DNA from: CAZIPN01 sp964541225
GTDB lineage: Bacteria; Actinomycetota; Coriobacteriia; Anaerosomatales; JAAXUF01
DNA: 64,000 nt
Reading direction: 5' to 3'
NCBI GenBank assembly: GCA_964541225.1
Contig: CAZIPN010000005.1
Location: 14,878 to 78,877, forward strand
The notes beneath the pieces are model-generated. The model did no database searches. It saw only the letters and a list, made by a program, of their open reading frames with translations, and had not been told where the DNA came from. Both the position numbers and the translations under genes were made by a program. Within the stretch, counting starts at the first letter, position 1. Every line of letters begins with the position of its first letter. This document shows, in pieces, positions 36,326-45,657 of this stretch.

Positions 36326-37840
36326 CTACGCCAGCGGCAAGCTGATCGCGAACACCGCACCCGGCGCGCCGTCTGGACGCGGCCCCGCAGTGATCGCGCC
36401 CCCATGCCGCTCGACGATCTCCTTCGTGACGGCCAGCCCAATGCCAAGACCGCCGCTCGTTGTCGCGCGCGCCCCATCGGCACGCCAGAAGCGAGCGAAG
36501 ACGCGAGGGAGGTCCTCCTCGGCGATTCCGACACCCGTGTCGGCGACCTCGATGAGTGCGTTGTCCCCGTCACGACGCAGCGTCACATCGACATGCCCGC
36601 CCGCAGGCGTATAGCGAGCCGCATTCGACAGCAGATTGCCGACCGCCTGTTGCAGACGATCGCGATCGCCGAGAACATGCAGACCGTCCGCCACACGACT
36701 CGAAAGCGTCAACTCGCACGTCTCGAAGAGCGCCTCGAGTGAGTCGGCAGCCGCGCGCACGGGGCCCGCGGCATCGATGCGGCGCACATCAAACGGCACC
36801 GATCCGCGCTCAAGGCGCGTCAGCTCGAGGATGCCGTCGGCAAGTCGCGCCAGCCGCCGGGTCTCATCACGCACGATCCCGAGCCGCTCCTCATCGGCGG
36901 GCAAGACGCCGTCCTGCATCGCCTCGACCGTAGCCTGGATCGCCTGCAGCGGTGTGCGGAGTTCGTGCGCAACGTCAGCCGTGAGGCGCCGCTCCATGTC
37001 GCGATCCGCCTCGATCGAGTCGGCCATCTCGTCAAACGTCTTGCCGAGAAACCCGATCTCGTCGTCGGTGGCGAGCCCTGTGCGAGCATTGTGATCGCCA
37101 CTTTGCAGTGCCTGCGCGGTGGCCGTGATGCGCTCGATCGGCCGCACAAGCCGCGTTGCATACCAGAAGCCGGCAAAGACCGAGAAGATGAGCGCCGCAA
37201 ACGCGGCGACTGCAAGCCCCCAGAGCGCGCCTTGGCGGAACTGCAGGTCTCTCGGAGTCAGCAACGCTTGCGTCCCCTGGGCCCACACGCGCACGGTCCC
37301 AACCCGCTTGCCGGACACCGTGATGGGAACGGTGACCACTTGCCCCGTGGGCTTGAGCATGACCGGCGGTCGAGCCACATCCGGCGTGGTCGCGCCGTGA
37401 TAGCTCTCGAACGCGTTTTGCACGAGACGCCGCATGGCAGCCTCGTCGTAGACGATCTTGCCGTCAGTATCGATCACTTGAACGTCGACGCTGTTCGTCG
37501 GATCGAAGGCCGGGATACGAAGAAACGTGACCAGACTGAGTTGCGAATACGGATACTGCTCGGCGACATAAGAAGCGTACACCGTCGCCGACCTCGACAG
37601 TCCGTCGTGTACGTAGCGCTCGAACTGATAGTTCCACGTGACCGACATGATCACCGCGGCAAGGACGACCGTCACGGCAGCGACCACCGAGAACGCGATT
37701 GAGAGTCGGCGCGCAAACGCGCGCGGATGTCGCCGCTCGCGTCGATTGGGCACTGGCGAATCCGCAGGATCCTCGGCGGATGCGGGTTCGTCTTGCAGCA
37801 CGTCGATCACAGGGGCGTCAGATGTGGTGCTCTCAGGCAT
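36326..37840 (-). CDS. Membrane sensor histidine kinase
   Basis: The product of about 504 residues has two helices (about 46-66 and 200-222) around an extracytoplasmic sensor region, a HAMP domain (RLVRPIERITATAQALQSGD), the H box DVAHELRTPLQ, and ATP-binding N, G1 and G2 boxes (NLLSNAARYTP, ADTGVGIAEEDL, GGLGIGLAVTKEIVERHGG). The ATG at 37840 overlaps the response regulator stop by eight bases with GGAG upstream. It is the cognate kinase of the OmpR-type regulator. The signal is unknown; MscL next door may hint at envelope or osmotic stress. Confidence 0.93.
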   Translation of the reverse strand: MPESTTSDAPVIDVLQDEPASAEDPADSPVPNRRERRHPRAFARRLSIAFSVVAAVTVVLAAVIMSVTWNYQFERYVHDGLSRSATVYASYVAEQYPYSQLSLVTFLRIPAFDPTNSVDVQVIDTDGKIVYDEAAMRRLVQNAFESYHGATTPDVARPPVMLKPTGQVVTVPITVSGKRVGTVRVWAQGTQALLTPRDLQFRQGALWGLAVAAFAALIFSVFAGFWYATRLVRPIERITATAQALQSGDHNARTGLATDDEIGFLGKTFDEMADSIEADRDMERRLTADVAHELRTPLQAIQATVEAMQDGVLPADEERLGIVRDETRRLARLADGILELTRLERGSVPFDVRRIDAAGPVRAAADSLEALFETCELTLSSRVADGLHVLGDRDRLQQAVGNLLSNAARYTPAGGHVDVTLRRDGDNALIEVADTGVGIAEEDLPRVFARFWRADGARATTSGGLGIGLAVTKEIVERHGGAITAGPRPDGAPGAVFAISLPLA

Positions 37841-38546
37841 CCTGCTCCGTCTTGGGTGCCTCGAAGCGGTAGCCCACTCCATGGACCGTGTAGATGAACG
37901 TTGGCTCACGCGGATCATCGTCGAGTTTCGCTCGCAGGTTCTTCACGTGTGAGTCGATGGTGCGCTCGTAGCCTTCGAAATCGTAGCCGAGCACCTTCTC
38001 CACGAGTTCCATCCGCGAGTAGACGCGACCTGGGTAGCGCGCAAGCGTGGTAAGCAACTTGAACTCGCTCGCAGTCAGGTCCAACTCGTTCCCGCGCAGA
38101 AACGCCTTGTGCCCTGCGACATCAACTTCGAGATCGCCAAAGTGCAGCCTGTCGCGCTGCGGCTCGCTTTCGACATGGGCTCGACGCAGAAGCGCGCGCA
38201 CGCGGGCCACCAGCTCTCGCGGCGAGAAGGGCTTGACGAGGTAGTCGTCGGCGCCAAGCTCAAGTCCGCTAATACGATCAGCTTCCTCACCCTTGGCCGT
38301 GAGCATGATGATCGGCACGTCGGAGGCATTGCGAATGCGCCTGCACACCTCTTCGCCCGGAACTTTGGGCAGCATGAGATCGAGCACCACCACGTCGAAC
38401 TTGTGCTTCGCAAACTCCTCAAGGGCAACCTGTCCGTCCTCGGCAGGTGTGACCCAGTATCCTTCGCGCTCAAGATAGGCGGCGACAGCACTTCTGATCG
38501 ACTTCTCGTCTTCGACCAGCAAGATTCGTCGTGTTTCGACGGCCAT
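37833..38546 (-). CDS. OmpR-family response regulator
   Basis: The 237-residue protein has a receiver domain (ILLVEDEKSI, phosphorylation Asp in VVVLDLMLP, Lys in YLVKPFSPRELVARV) and a C-terminal winged helix (LDLTASEFKLLTTLARYPGRVYSR, TIDSHVKNLRAKL, VHGVGYRFE). It is coupled to the downstream kinase by an overlap. Confidence 0.95.
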   Translation of the reverse strand: MAVETRRILLVEDEKSIRSAVAAYLEREGYWVTPAEDGQVALEEFAKHKFDVVVLDLMLPKVPGEEVCRRIRNASDVPIIMLTAKGEEADRISGLELGADDYLVKPFSPRELVARVRALLRRAHVESEPQRDRLHFGDLEVDVAGHKAFLRGNELDLTASEFKLLTTLARYPGRVYSRMELVEKVLGYDFEGYERTIDSHVKNLRAKLDDDPREPTFIYTVHGVGYRFEAPKTEQDA

Positions 38547-38679
38547 TCGACCTCCTCAGTTCTTCTTCGTGTGTCCCCCAGGAGCGAACACTACGCCGCG
38601 CACCGCGCGCACAACCCTTTCTCCACTGAATCTCCAGTCCACCGCCGAGGCTCAGCGGCGCTCTCGTGAGGCACGACTC

Positions 38680-39072
38680 CTACTCCCCAGAAAGCTGTGA
38701 CGTGCAGCTCGGACACCGAGTCGCCGCGATTGGAATCGACGTCAGACAGTACGGGCACGGGTGATCCGTCGCCTCCTCGGCCTTTCGAAACCGGTTGACG
38801 GCCTTGATCACCAAGAACAGCGCGAACGCGATGATCAGGAAGTTCACAACCGCCGAGAGAAACGCGCCGTACGTGATCGCGACACTCGGCGTTATGTGTA
38901 CCGCCAGCCCGTCCAACGCGGACTTCCCACCGCCGAGCAACCCAACGAACGGGTTGATCAGGTTGTCGACGAACGACTTGACGATCGCCCCGAACGCAGC
39001 ACCTATCACGATGCCAACCGCAAGATCCACGACATCGCCCTTGAACGCAAACTCCCGGAATTCCTTAAGCAT
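38680..39072 (-). CDS. mscL: Large-conductance mechanosensitive channel MscL with a zinc-ribbon tail
   Basis: MscL opens a wide pore at near-lytic membrane tension. The 130-residue product starts MLKEFREFAFKGDVVDLAVG and has the two membrane helices (DLAVGIVIGAAFGAIVKSFV and FLSAVVNFLIIAFALFLVIK). The C-terminal bundle is replaced by a zinc-ribbon-like end with C106, C109, C120 and C123 (CPYC, CPSC). The ATG at 39072 has GGGAGG upstream. Confidence 0.93.
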   Translation of the reverse strand: MLKEFREFAFKGDVVDLAVGIVIGAAFGAIVKSFVDNLINPFVGLLGGGKSALDGLAVHITPSVAITYGAFLSAVVNFLIIAFALFLVIKAVNRFRKAEEATDHPCPYCLTSIPIAATRCPSCTSQLSGE

Positions 39073-39276
39073 CGCAACCTCCCACAATGCACCACATGCG
39101 GCCCCGGCACTGCCCCAAGTCCTACCACAGGCGGCGCGCCGAAGAAACACCCGCAAGAGAGTTGCGCACTTCTCACGGCGCTCGATGCGGTAGCCCGACC
39201 GCGCTGAAGATGTAGCGAGGCTGGCCAAGGGTATCTATGTTCGGAATCGTCGACGCCCGACTCGGAGCGACCCTAC

Positions 39277-42000
39277 GTGGTAGCGCTACACGACATCTTC
39301 GTGATCCTGTACGCGAGCGTCGCCGTTCTCGCCATAGCGGTAACACTCGTTGCTTGGCGCCACCGTGCCGCTCGCGGCGCGGTGTCTGTCGCCGCGCTCA
39401 TGCTGGGAGTGATGATCTGGGCAGGAGCGTACGCGGTCATGTGGAGCACCACCACATTCGACCAGCAGGCACTGTGGGAGAAGGTCACCTCGCTCGGAAG
39501 CTGGATCGTGCCGGTGGCGTTTCTGACCCTGGCGTTCGATCTGGCCCGTATGGAGCGGTGGCGTACGCCGGCCCCGGTGACCGTCGTTGCGATTGCTTCG
39601 TTTGTTCTGAACAACCTCGAGTGGATCAACCCAGCTGGGCAATTCAACGTCGGATACGTCGCACAGGCGATAGGACCCTACACGTACTACCAGCCCATAC
39701 GAGGTCCGCTGTACTGGACATTCATTGTCTACGCCTATGTGCTCATCATCGCTGCCGCCATCATTCTCCTGCGCGTCTCATTGAGTTCCACGGGAGCCGA
39801 GCGCACTGAGGCGCTCGTGTTGCTGGTCGGCGGCCTGATCCCAACCGTCGCGGGCACAGTGAGCGTCACTGGAGCAGTCGCGTCCTACGTCGACCTCGCA
39901 CCGATCTCGTTCTTAGCCACAGGCGCGTTGTGGCTGGTCGCCATAGTCCGCGGCACTCTGCTCGACATCGTGCCGCTTGCTCGGGATGTGTTAGTCGAGC
40001 AGATGTCAGACGGCGTCATGGTCGTCGATGGCGACAATCACGTCGTCGATGCGAATCCCGCTGCGCTCAGCATCTTAAACGCACCCCGTCGTCAGACCGT
40101 TGGAGAACCAGCCGACGAGGTCTTCCGGCCCCTTCCGGGGGCAGTGGCGCTCCTTCACGGTAGCGGTACTCGCCACTCCGTATTGCCGGTTGGCACCAAC
40201 GACGAGACCCGCTACCTGGAACTTGGTATCACGCCACTCATGGCCGACATCGGACGTTTCCCCTCACAGCTTGTGACTCTCCACGATGTGACAGAAGAGC
40301 GACGTGCCAGCTCAAGCCTGAGACTGGCTCGGCGGGTCTTTGACACCGCCAACGAGGGGATCTTGGTCATGCGTCCCAATGCGGGTCAGCAGGTGATCGA
40401 CGTCAACGACGCATATTGCCGCCTTACGGGGCGCTCAAGAGAGGACACCATCGGCAAAGAGATCAGGTCTCTCCAATCTAAGAGACACCCCTCTGAGTTC
40501 TACGACGCAATGTCGCAGACGCTGTTCAGAACCGGTGAATGGAGAGGCGAGGTGTGGCAGACGAGGGTAGACGGCACAGCTTTCCCATCGTGGCTGTCGT
40601 TGTCTGTCGCCCGGGACGATCAGGGTCGTGCTGACAACATCGTTGGCATCTTCACGGACATCACGCAGATCCGAGACGCCGAGGAGAAGCTGGAGTTCAA
40701 CGCGACCCACGACCCCCTCACAGGTCTTCCCAACCGAATGCTGTTTGACGATCGGCTCAACCAGGCCGTCGCCCATGCCAGGCACTCCAACCGCGGACTC
40801 GCAGTGCTCTTCGTCGATCTCGACAACTTCAAAGACGTGAACGACTCTCTTGGCCACGCGAAAGGCGACGCCGTGCTTGTCGAGGTGTCCAAGCGCCTCG
40901 CACCTGAGCTCAAGGAGAGCGACACGGTTGGGCGTCTCGGCGGAGACGAATTCGCGGTGATGGTCACCGACGTGGCCGACTCATCACAGGTCGAGGCGAC
41001 TGCCCGGGCGTTGCTCCACGCCATCGCGTCGCCTGGCCAGCCTGGTTCCGAAGACCGGCGTGTCACGGCAAGCATCGGTGTCTCCATGTTTCCAGAGGAT
41101 AGTGACGACCCTGCGAGTCTCGTTCAACATGCCGACCTCGCGATGTACAGTGCCAAGTCGCTTGGTCGCAACCGGATCCAGTTCTTCTCCCAGAATCTGC
41201 AGAACAGCCTGGACCGGCGCATGCTCGTCGAAAGAGAGCTGTGGAATGCCGACCAGGAGAATCGCTACTTCCTGCTCTATCAGCCCCAGGTCGATCTCGC
41301 GACTGGCACCATCACGGGAGCGGAAGCTCTCGTACGCCTGCGCACGAAGGATGGCACCGTCCTCTCACCGGCGGAGTTCATTCCGATCGCCGAGGACACC
41401 GAAGCCATCTTGAGGCTCGGAGATTGGGTGTTGCGCAAAGCGTGTTCCGACCTTGCATTGCTGCATGAGGTCGCACCCGATCTCACCGTGTCCGTCAACT
41501 TGTCGGCACGCCAATTCAAAGGAATCGATGTCGCGGCCATGCATGAGGTGTTGCGAGAGACGGGCGTTGATCCACACTCCCTTGCACTGGAGATCACCGA
41601 GAGTTCGCTGATGGTCGATCCCCGAGAGACTGCGGCCCGACTGGAAGACCTGCGGGACATGGCCGGAACCCGCATGTCGCTTGATGACTTCGGCACCGGC
41701 TACTCGTCGCTCACCTACGTGCGCATGTTCCACGCTGACACCATCAAGGTCGACCGAAGTCTCGTCCGACTTCTGCCCGACGACCCGGACGCTCAGGCCA
41801 TCGTGCTCTCAACGATTGCTCTCGCCAAAGGCTTGCACGCCACCGTAATTGCCGAGGGACCCGAGACCGAAGATCAGGTGCGCTTCTTGAGGGCGCACGG
41901 CTGCGACTGTGCGCAGGGCTATTACTTCAGCCATCCAGTACCTGCCGAGGATCTCGCGGTCCTCCTCCGGAGCGGTCCGTTCGCACTCCCAGAGATCTGA
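39277..42000 (+). CDS. 7TM-PAS-PAS-GGDEF-EAL receptor of cyclic di-GMP signalling
   Basis: The 907-residue protein has a seven-helix N-terminal membrane region (about 5-230) like the histidine kinase N-terminal 7TM domain, two PAS domains (about 235-340 and 345-470), GGDEF (475-640) and EAL (650-900). The GGDEF motif (RLGGDEF) is intact, but the inhibitory site reads KESD rather than RxxD. EAL motifs EALVRL, NLSARQF, EITESS and DDFGTGYSS are intact, while the usual AEGVET reads AEGPET. It starts with GTG, is monocistronic, and faces away from mscL. Confidence 0.92.
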   Translation: MVALHDIFVILYASVAVLAIAVTLVAWRHRAARGAVSVAALMLGVMIWAGAYAVMWSTTTFDQQALWEKVTSLGSWIVPVAFLTLAFDLARMERWRTPAPVTVVAIASFVLNNLEWINPAGQFNVGYVAQAIGPYTYYQPIRGPLYWTFIVYAYVLIIAAAIILLRVSLSSTGAERTEALVLLVGGLIPTVAGTVSVTGAVASYVDLAPISFLATGALWLVAIVRGTLLDIVPLARDVLVEQMSDGVMVVDGDNHVVDANPAALSILNAPRRQTVGEPADEVFRPLPGAVALLHGSGTRHSVLPVGTNDETRYLELGITPLMADIGRFPSQLVTLHDVTEERRASSSLRLARRVFDTANEGILVMRPNAGQQVIDVNDAYCRLTGRSREDTIGKEIRSLQSKRHPSEFYDAMSQTLFRTGEWRGEVWQTRVDGTAFPSWLSLSVARDDQGRADNIVGIFTDITQIRDAEEKLEFNATHDPLTGLPNRMLFDDRLNQAVAHARHSNRGLAVLFVDLDNFKDVNDSLGHAKGDAVLVEVSKRLAPELKESDTVGRLGGDEFAVMVTDVADSSQVEATARALLHAIASPGQPGSEDRRVTASIGVSMFPEDSDDPASLVQHADLAMYSAKSLGRNRIQFFSQNLQNSLDRRMLVERELWNADQENRYFLLYQPQVDLATGTITGAEALVRLRTKDGTVLSPAEFIPIAEDTEAILRLGDWVLRKACSDLALLHEVAPDLTVSVNLSARQFKGIDVAAMHEVLRETGVDPHSLALEITESSLMVDPRETAARLEDLRDMAGTRMSLDDFGTGYSSLTYVRMFHADTIKVDRSLVRLLPDDPDAQAIVLSTIALAKGLHATVIAEGPETEDQVRFLRAHGCDCAQGYYFSHPVPAEDLAVLLRSGPFALPEI

Positions 42001-42041
42001 AGTCCGCTAAGTCCGGGCACCGTTTCCCGGCCGACCCGGAG

Positions 42042-42500
42042 TCAACGCCTCTCTAGAAGCGCGAGATCGACCAGTGCCGCAACCACCGCGATGATCGCGG
42101 CCAAGACGTTGAGCCGGTGCGTCAGAGCGCCGCTCGCGAACATCCCGAGCACGATCGCCGCAATGGCCACGATCCCGACAGCCCATTCACGATGCCCGCC
42201 GCTCGCTCGGCGAGCCGCCTCGGCAGTCGCCACTCCCCAGATGATGCCAGAGAAGATGCCGAGCAGCGGGACGAAAGCAAGCACCACTCCGCCGCCAACG
42301 CCAACCGCGCCGCCAACGATGCTCGCGAGCAGGACCTGCCCGGGCTTGACCACCACGTACTGGCTGCGCGCCGGTTTCGCGCACACCGGACACTTGTAGC
42401 CGACCGGGGTCTCGACCATGTCCTTGGGGCAGATGTAGCGGCCACATTCGGTGCACCGCACCTCAGTCTCAACACCCGGATGAAATGAGCACTCTGGCAT
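42042..42500 (-). CDS. B-box zinc-finger membrane protein
   Basis: The 152-residue product has an N-terminal B-box-like zinc finger (C4, H7, C16, C19, C24, C37 and C40 in MPECSFHPGV..CTECGRYICPKDM..CPVC) and then four hydrophobic helices. Similar proteins are common in actinobacteria as uncharacterised B-box or rhomboid-like N-terminal extensions; no rhomboid Ser/His is seen here. Function unknown. It converges with the GGDEF/EAL gene. Confidence 0.78.
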   Translation of the reverse strand: MPECSFHPGVETEVRCTECGRYICPKDMVETPVGYKCPVCAKPARSQYVVVKPGQVLLASIVGGAVGVGGGVVLAFVPLLGIFSGIIWGVATAEAARRASGGHREWAVGIVAIAAIVLGMFASGALTHRLNVLAAIIAVVAALVDLALLERR

Positions 42501-42636
42501 CCGTGCGATTCCTTTGCATCGAGGTCATCAACGAAGCGACACGTTGGCGAACAGCGTAGCGTATGCACGCTCAGCACGAAGCGTGTGCGAAGCCAGCTTC
42601 GCCACGGTATCCATACGCGGAATCGAGGGCCATACC

Positions 42637-43377
42637 CTACGAAGACACGGAACGCACTGAGTCTGGAACGATGCGCCCGACACTGCCGACAGCGCGTCCC
42701 ACGAGGATCACGTCGGCGCGACGGTGAGCAAAAATCCCGTTGCCAATCACGCCAGGTATCGCATCCAGTGCGTCTTCCACCGCCTCCGGATCGCCGAGGT
42801 CGAGGCCCACGACGTCGAACAGCGGGTTTCCACTGTCGGTGAACGCGCCGGCTCGGCGAATAGCTTCTCCGCCGAGCACATGCAACGCCTGCTGCACTGA
42901 CTCCATCCTCGCCTCAGCGACTTCGAGGGAGACCGAGGAATCGCACAAGGTGCTTCTCACCTTCGTCGCGTCGACAATGCACGTCCAGTACCCGCATGCT
43001 GTGGCCACGAGCTTCTCTCTCGTCAGGGCACCGCCCAGCCCCTTCAGCGCACGGCCCGACATGTCGACCTCATCGGCACCGTCCACGTAGAGAACCGGGT
43101 TCACGTCGTCAAGATCGATTATGTTGACGCCGATTTCGCGCAAGTGACGAGTGGTCTCTCGCGAGGTGGACACAGCGCCCGACAGCTGCGTATGTGACTC
43201 GGCAAGCATGTCGATGAACGTGGAAACGGTCGTGCCAGAGCCAACGCCGATGACGCTGCCAGGTTCGACGAAGTCGAGCGCAGCGCGCGCGGCAATGCGC
43301 TTCATCTCTCGCAGTCCCAAGGGACCGTCGTACTCTTCTTGCGCGCCCATGACACCATCGATTCTCGCTAGACACAT
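42637..43377 (-). CDS. rpiA: Ribose-5-phosphate isomerase A
   Basis: RpiA interconverts ribose 5-phosphate and ribulose 5-phosphate and so feeds PRPP and purine synthesis. Motifs GVGSGTTVSTFID, YVDGADEVD (catalytic Asp), LKGLGGALTREKLVA (Lys and Glu) and GNPLFDVV identify the A type. The start is uncertain: ATG at 43377 or the ATG nine codons later (43350); neither has a strong ribosome site. Confidence 0.93.
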   Translation of the reverse strand: MCLARIDGVMGAQEEYDGPLGLREMKRIAARAALDFVEPGSVIGVGSGTTVSTFIDMLAESHTQLSGAVSTSRETTRHLREIGVNIIDLDDVNPVLYVDGADEVDMSGRALKGLGGALTREKLVATACGYWTCIVDATKVRSTLCDSSVSLEVAEARMESVQQALHVLGGEAIRRAGAFTDSGNPLFDVVGLDLGDPEAVEDALDAIPGVIGNGIFAHRRADVILVGRAVGSVGRIVPDSVRSVSS

Positions 43378-43632
43378 GTCGCGTCAAACCTGCGGGCTGG
43401 GCTGTGCCGATACGCACGCGCTATGTGCCGCCCGCACCTCATACCCTGTTCTTCCGCATTGTCCTCGGAAGAGTCATCGTTTCGATGACGAGTTCGCCCT
43501 TAGCATCAGCAATCGGCAAGCCGAAGCATGAACTTCAGTCCGCGCACAGACTTGGCAAAATGTGACACGTGCTCTCGCACGACGCGAAGCCGCGCTCAAC
43601 TGGGTGATGGTGAACGTAGGGGGCACGCTATG

Positions 43633-44178
43633 TCACCACGCGACCCCAGAACCAACGGGCACACAGTTCAGCAGCAGCCGCGCGAGATCGCGCGCCCACG
43701 AATCGATGGCGTTCCAGTCGCGCCAATCGCCCGCCGCGTACCGCGATCCCTGCTCCGAGTGCTCGACGAGTGCTCGCCATGGCATGGCAATCGTCTTGGG
43801 ATCGATCTTGCCGGCGAACATCGCGATCGACATTGGTTGTACGGCGCTCACAACGCCGGAGAGATAGCGCGCGGCTTCGCAGACCGCAGACGGCGTTTGG
43901 TATCTCGGCACGGTTCCGACGCTGAAGACGGCATTTGGAAGCGCGGCAACGTCTGGCCCGAACTGACGAAGGAAGTGCTTCATCGGCTTGACGGGTTGTC
44001 CGAGACGAATGGCGGTTCCAAGCACGACCGCCGAGTATCCCTCAAGGCTCAGAACGTCGGTCACATCACACACCCGAACGTCGGCCCCCGCCTCTTGGAG
44101 AACCTGACCCATTTCTTCGGCTATCTCAGCCGTCGACCCACATAGACTGGCATACGCCACCAGGACGCGTTCGCCCAT
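43633..44178 (-). CDS. Flavodoxin-domain protein (HemG-like)
   Basis: The 181-residue product has a flavodoxin FMN-binding fold: VLVAYASLCGSTAEIAEEMG is the phosphate loop, and SAVVLGTAIRLGQPVKPMKHFLRQF resembles flavodoxin-like protoporphyrinogen oxidase HemG. The ATG at 44178 follows a G-rich ribosome site. HemG function is not proven; it could be a general flavodoxin reductase partner. Confidence 0.8.
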   Translation of the reverse strand: MGERVLVAYASLCGSTAEIAEEMGQVLQEAGADVRVCDVTDVLSLEGYSAVVLGTAIRLGQPVKPMKHFLRQFGPDVAALPNAVFSVGTVPRYQTPSAVCEAARYLSGVVSAVQPMSIAMFAGKIDPKTIAMPWRALVEHSEQGSRYAAGDWRDWNAIDSWARDLARLLLNCVPVGSGVAW

Positions 44179-44231
44179 GTGCCCCACCCCCCTTGTAACG
44201 ACATTACCCCGGCCCCAACCGGAGTAACGCA

Positions 44232-44272
44232 GGGTGCCCCACAGCACGTATGTTTGGGTGCCCCACAGCACG
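44232..44272. repeat. Two direct repeats of 17 bases, 24-base period
   Basis: GGGTGCCCCACAGCACG occurs at 44232-44248 and again at 44256-44272. They lie 54-94 bases upstream of the flavodoxin start, a position that fits a regulator binding as two units or a small duplication. Confidence 0.7.
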
Positions 44273-44429
44273 AATAGTTGATGCTCTCATCGGCAGGCCC
44301 GCCGAGAACATGAGTCACAATCGCGAAATGCACTTGTGCGATTGCGTGGCACGTGCTTCAATCCCCACACGCTCACAGGGCTGGGATTCGACGTGCACCC
44401 GGCACGCGGATACCCGGATGGGAGATCGC

Positions 44430-44828
44430 ATGCGCCGTACAATGTTGGGTGGCAAGATCCATCGCGCCACCGTCACTGGAGCCGACGTCGAGTACGAAGG
44501 AAGCGTCACGATCGATCGCGGCCTCCTCGACGCCGCCGACATCCGCGAACACGAAGTTGTGCATATCTGGGACGTCGACAATGGCGCCCGACTGCAGACC
44601 TACACGATCGCCGCAGAGCGCGGGTCTGGCACCGTATGCGTGAACGGCGCCGCCGCGCATCTCGTTCGGCCGGGCGACCATGTGATCATCGCCAACTTCG
44701 TGGAACTTGAGGATGCCGAGTGCGCCCACTGGGTGCCGAGCGTAGTCTTCGTGGACGCCCAGAACCGCATTGTCGCCCGCCGAGAAGAACTCGCAGGCCA
44801 ATCGGAGACGGTAGCACCCATTCGCTAG
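44430..44828 (+). CDS. panD: Aspartate 1-decarboxylase PanD
   Basis: PanD makes beta-alanine for pantothenate. The 132-residue precursor has Lys9 (LGGKIHRATVT) and the self-cleavage site Gly24-Ser25 in YEGSVTID, exactly as in E. coli; cleavage makes the pyruvoyl group. The ATG at 44430 has GGGAG five bases upstream. The 3' end overlaps the convergent DinB-like gene by four bases. Confidence 0.95.
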   Translation: MRRTMLGGKIHRATVTGADVEYEGSVTIDRGLLDAADIREHEVVHIWDVDNGARLQTYTIAAERGSGTVCVNGAAAHLVRPGDHVIIANFVELEDAECAHWVPSVVFVDAQNRIVARREELAGQSETVAPIR

Positions 44829-45376
44829 TCCGCTGCAGCCTGCCACTCGCTGGTCGGCCGCAACTCGCCGGGTGGCTGGCTGTTTGTCGCGGCTGCCTCA
44901 AGTTGCGCGAAATGCATCGGGTAGTGCTCGAACGTGTCCACGCCGACGGCCTCCCAGAGCGTGCGACCCTCAAGCCATCCCTCGTCCAAAGCCTCCGAAA
45001 CCTTGCTGAGCGCTCCGAACTCCGAGTCCGCTAGGCCGGCGAGCTCCTCCATCATCGCTAGGAACACCCACGCTGAGTTCGCCAGGACGACCTCCGCGTC
45101 CTGATCGGCGGCTTCGGCCCAGATGCGGTCGTTGAATACCCGCCAGCCGAGACGATCGCGATCGAAATCCGTGCTCTCGCCCAGCCGAGCCGCGCGGAGC
45201 CGATCGAGGATGAGCTGCTCGTAGGAACTCACGTGCGCGACGATGTCCTTCGGCGAATGTATGCCCCCGGGCACTGGGCGATCGAGGGCCTCCGGCGGGA
45301 TCGCGTCAACCAGCGCGTCAAACTCGGCACGCCGCTTCTTCAGCTGCTCGAGGACCTCATCGCGCGTCACAGACAC
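44825..45376 (-). CDS. DinB-like / ClbS-DfsB family four-helix protein
   Basis: The 183-residue product begins TRDEVLEQLKKRRAEFDALVDAIP and has PKDIVAHVSSYEQLILDRL, with the His typical of the DinB-like metal-binding bundle, plus further helices with HYPMHFAQLE. Members are metal-dependent hydrolases, transferases or thiol-dependent enzymes; the specific reaction cannot be told. Confidence 0.75.
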   Translation of the reverse strand: MSVTRDEVLEQLKKRRAEFDALVDAIPPEALDRPVPGGIHSPKDIVAHVSSYEQLILDRLRAARLGESTDFDRDRLGWRVFNDRIWAEAADQDAEVVLANSAWVFLAMMEELAGLADSEFGALSKVSEALDEGWLEGRTLWEAVGVDTFEHYPMHFAQLEAAATNSQPPGELRPTSEWQAAAD

Positions 45377-45657
45377 CCCTCTCGTGATCGAGCCCGCCGA
45401 CTGGCCCGATGCCCCTCGCCGATGTCATTCCAGTGCGTACCCACCCGAGCCGACCCGACCTCTCCACCGCCAAGCGCCCACGCTACCATCCTGCCGAGAA
45501 ACCCGCCTCCTGATCAGTGGGTTTGTCGGCATGCGGAGGGCCTTTCGGCACGGTTCATGCGATAATCGCCCGAATGAGCCGACGCGTCGATTGTGAACGA
45601 CGTTGGCCCTTTGCGCAGACCCGCCCGGCCGAACCGCAACCAACGAGACGAGCTGTC

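Noticed and set aside
42012..42032. CCGGG/CCCGG hairpin between convergent stops
   Set aside because: Stem short and no T-run on either side; not enough for a terminator call.
44356..44366. CTTCAATCCCC, similar to the end of some CRISPR repeats
   Set aside because: It occurs once; there are no regularly spaced copies and no cas genes.
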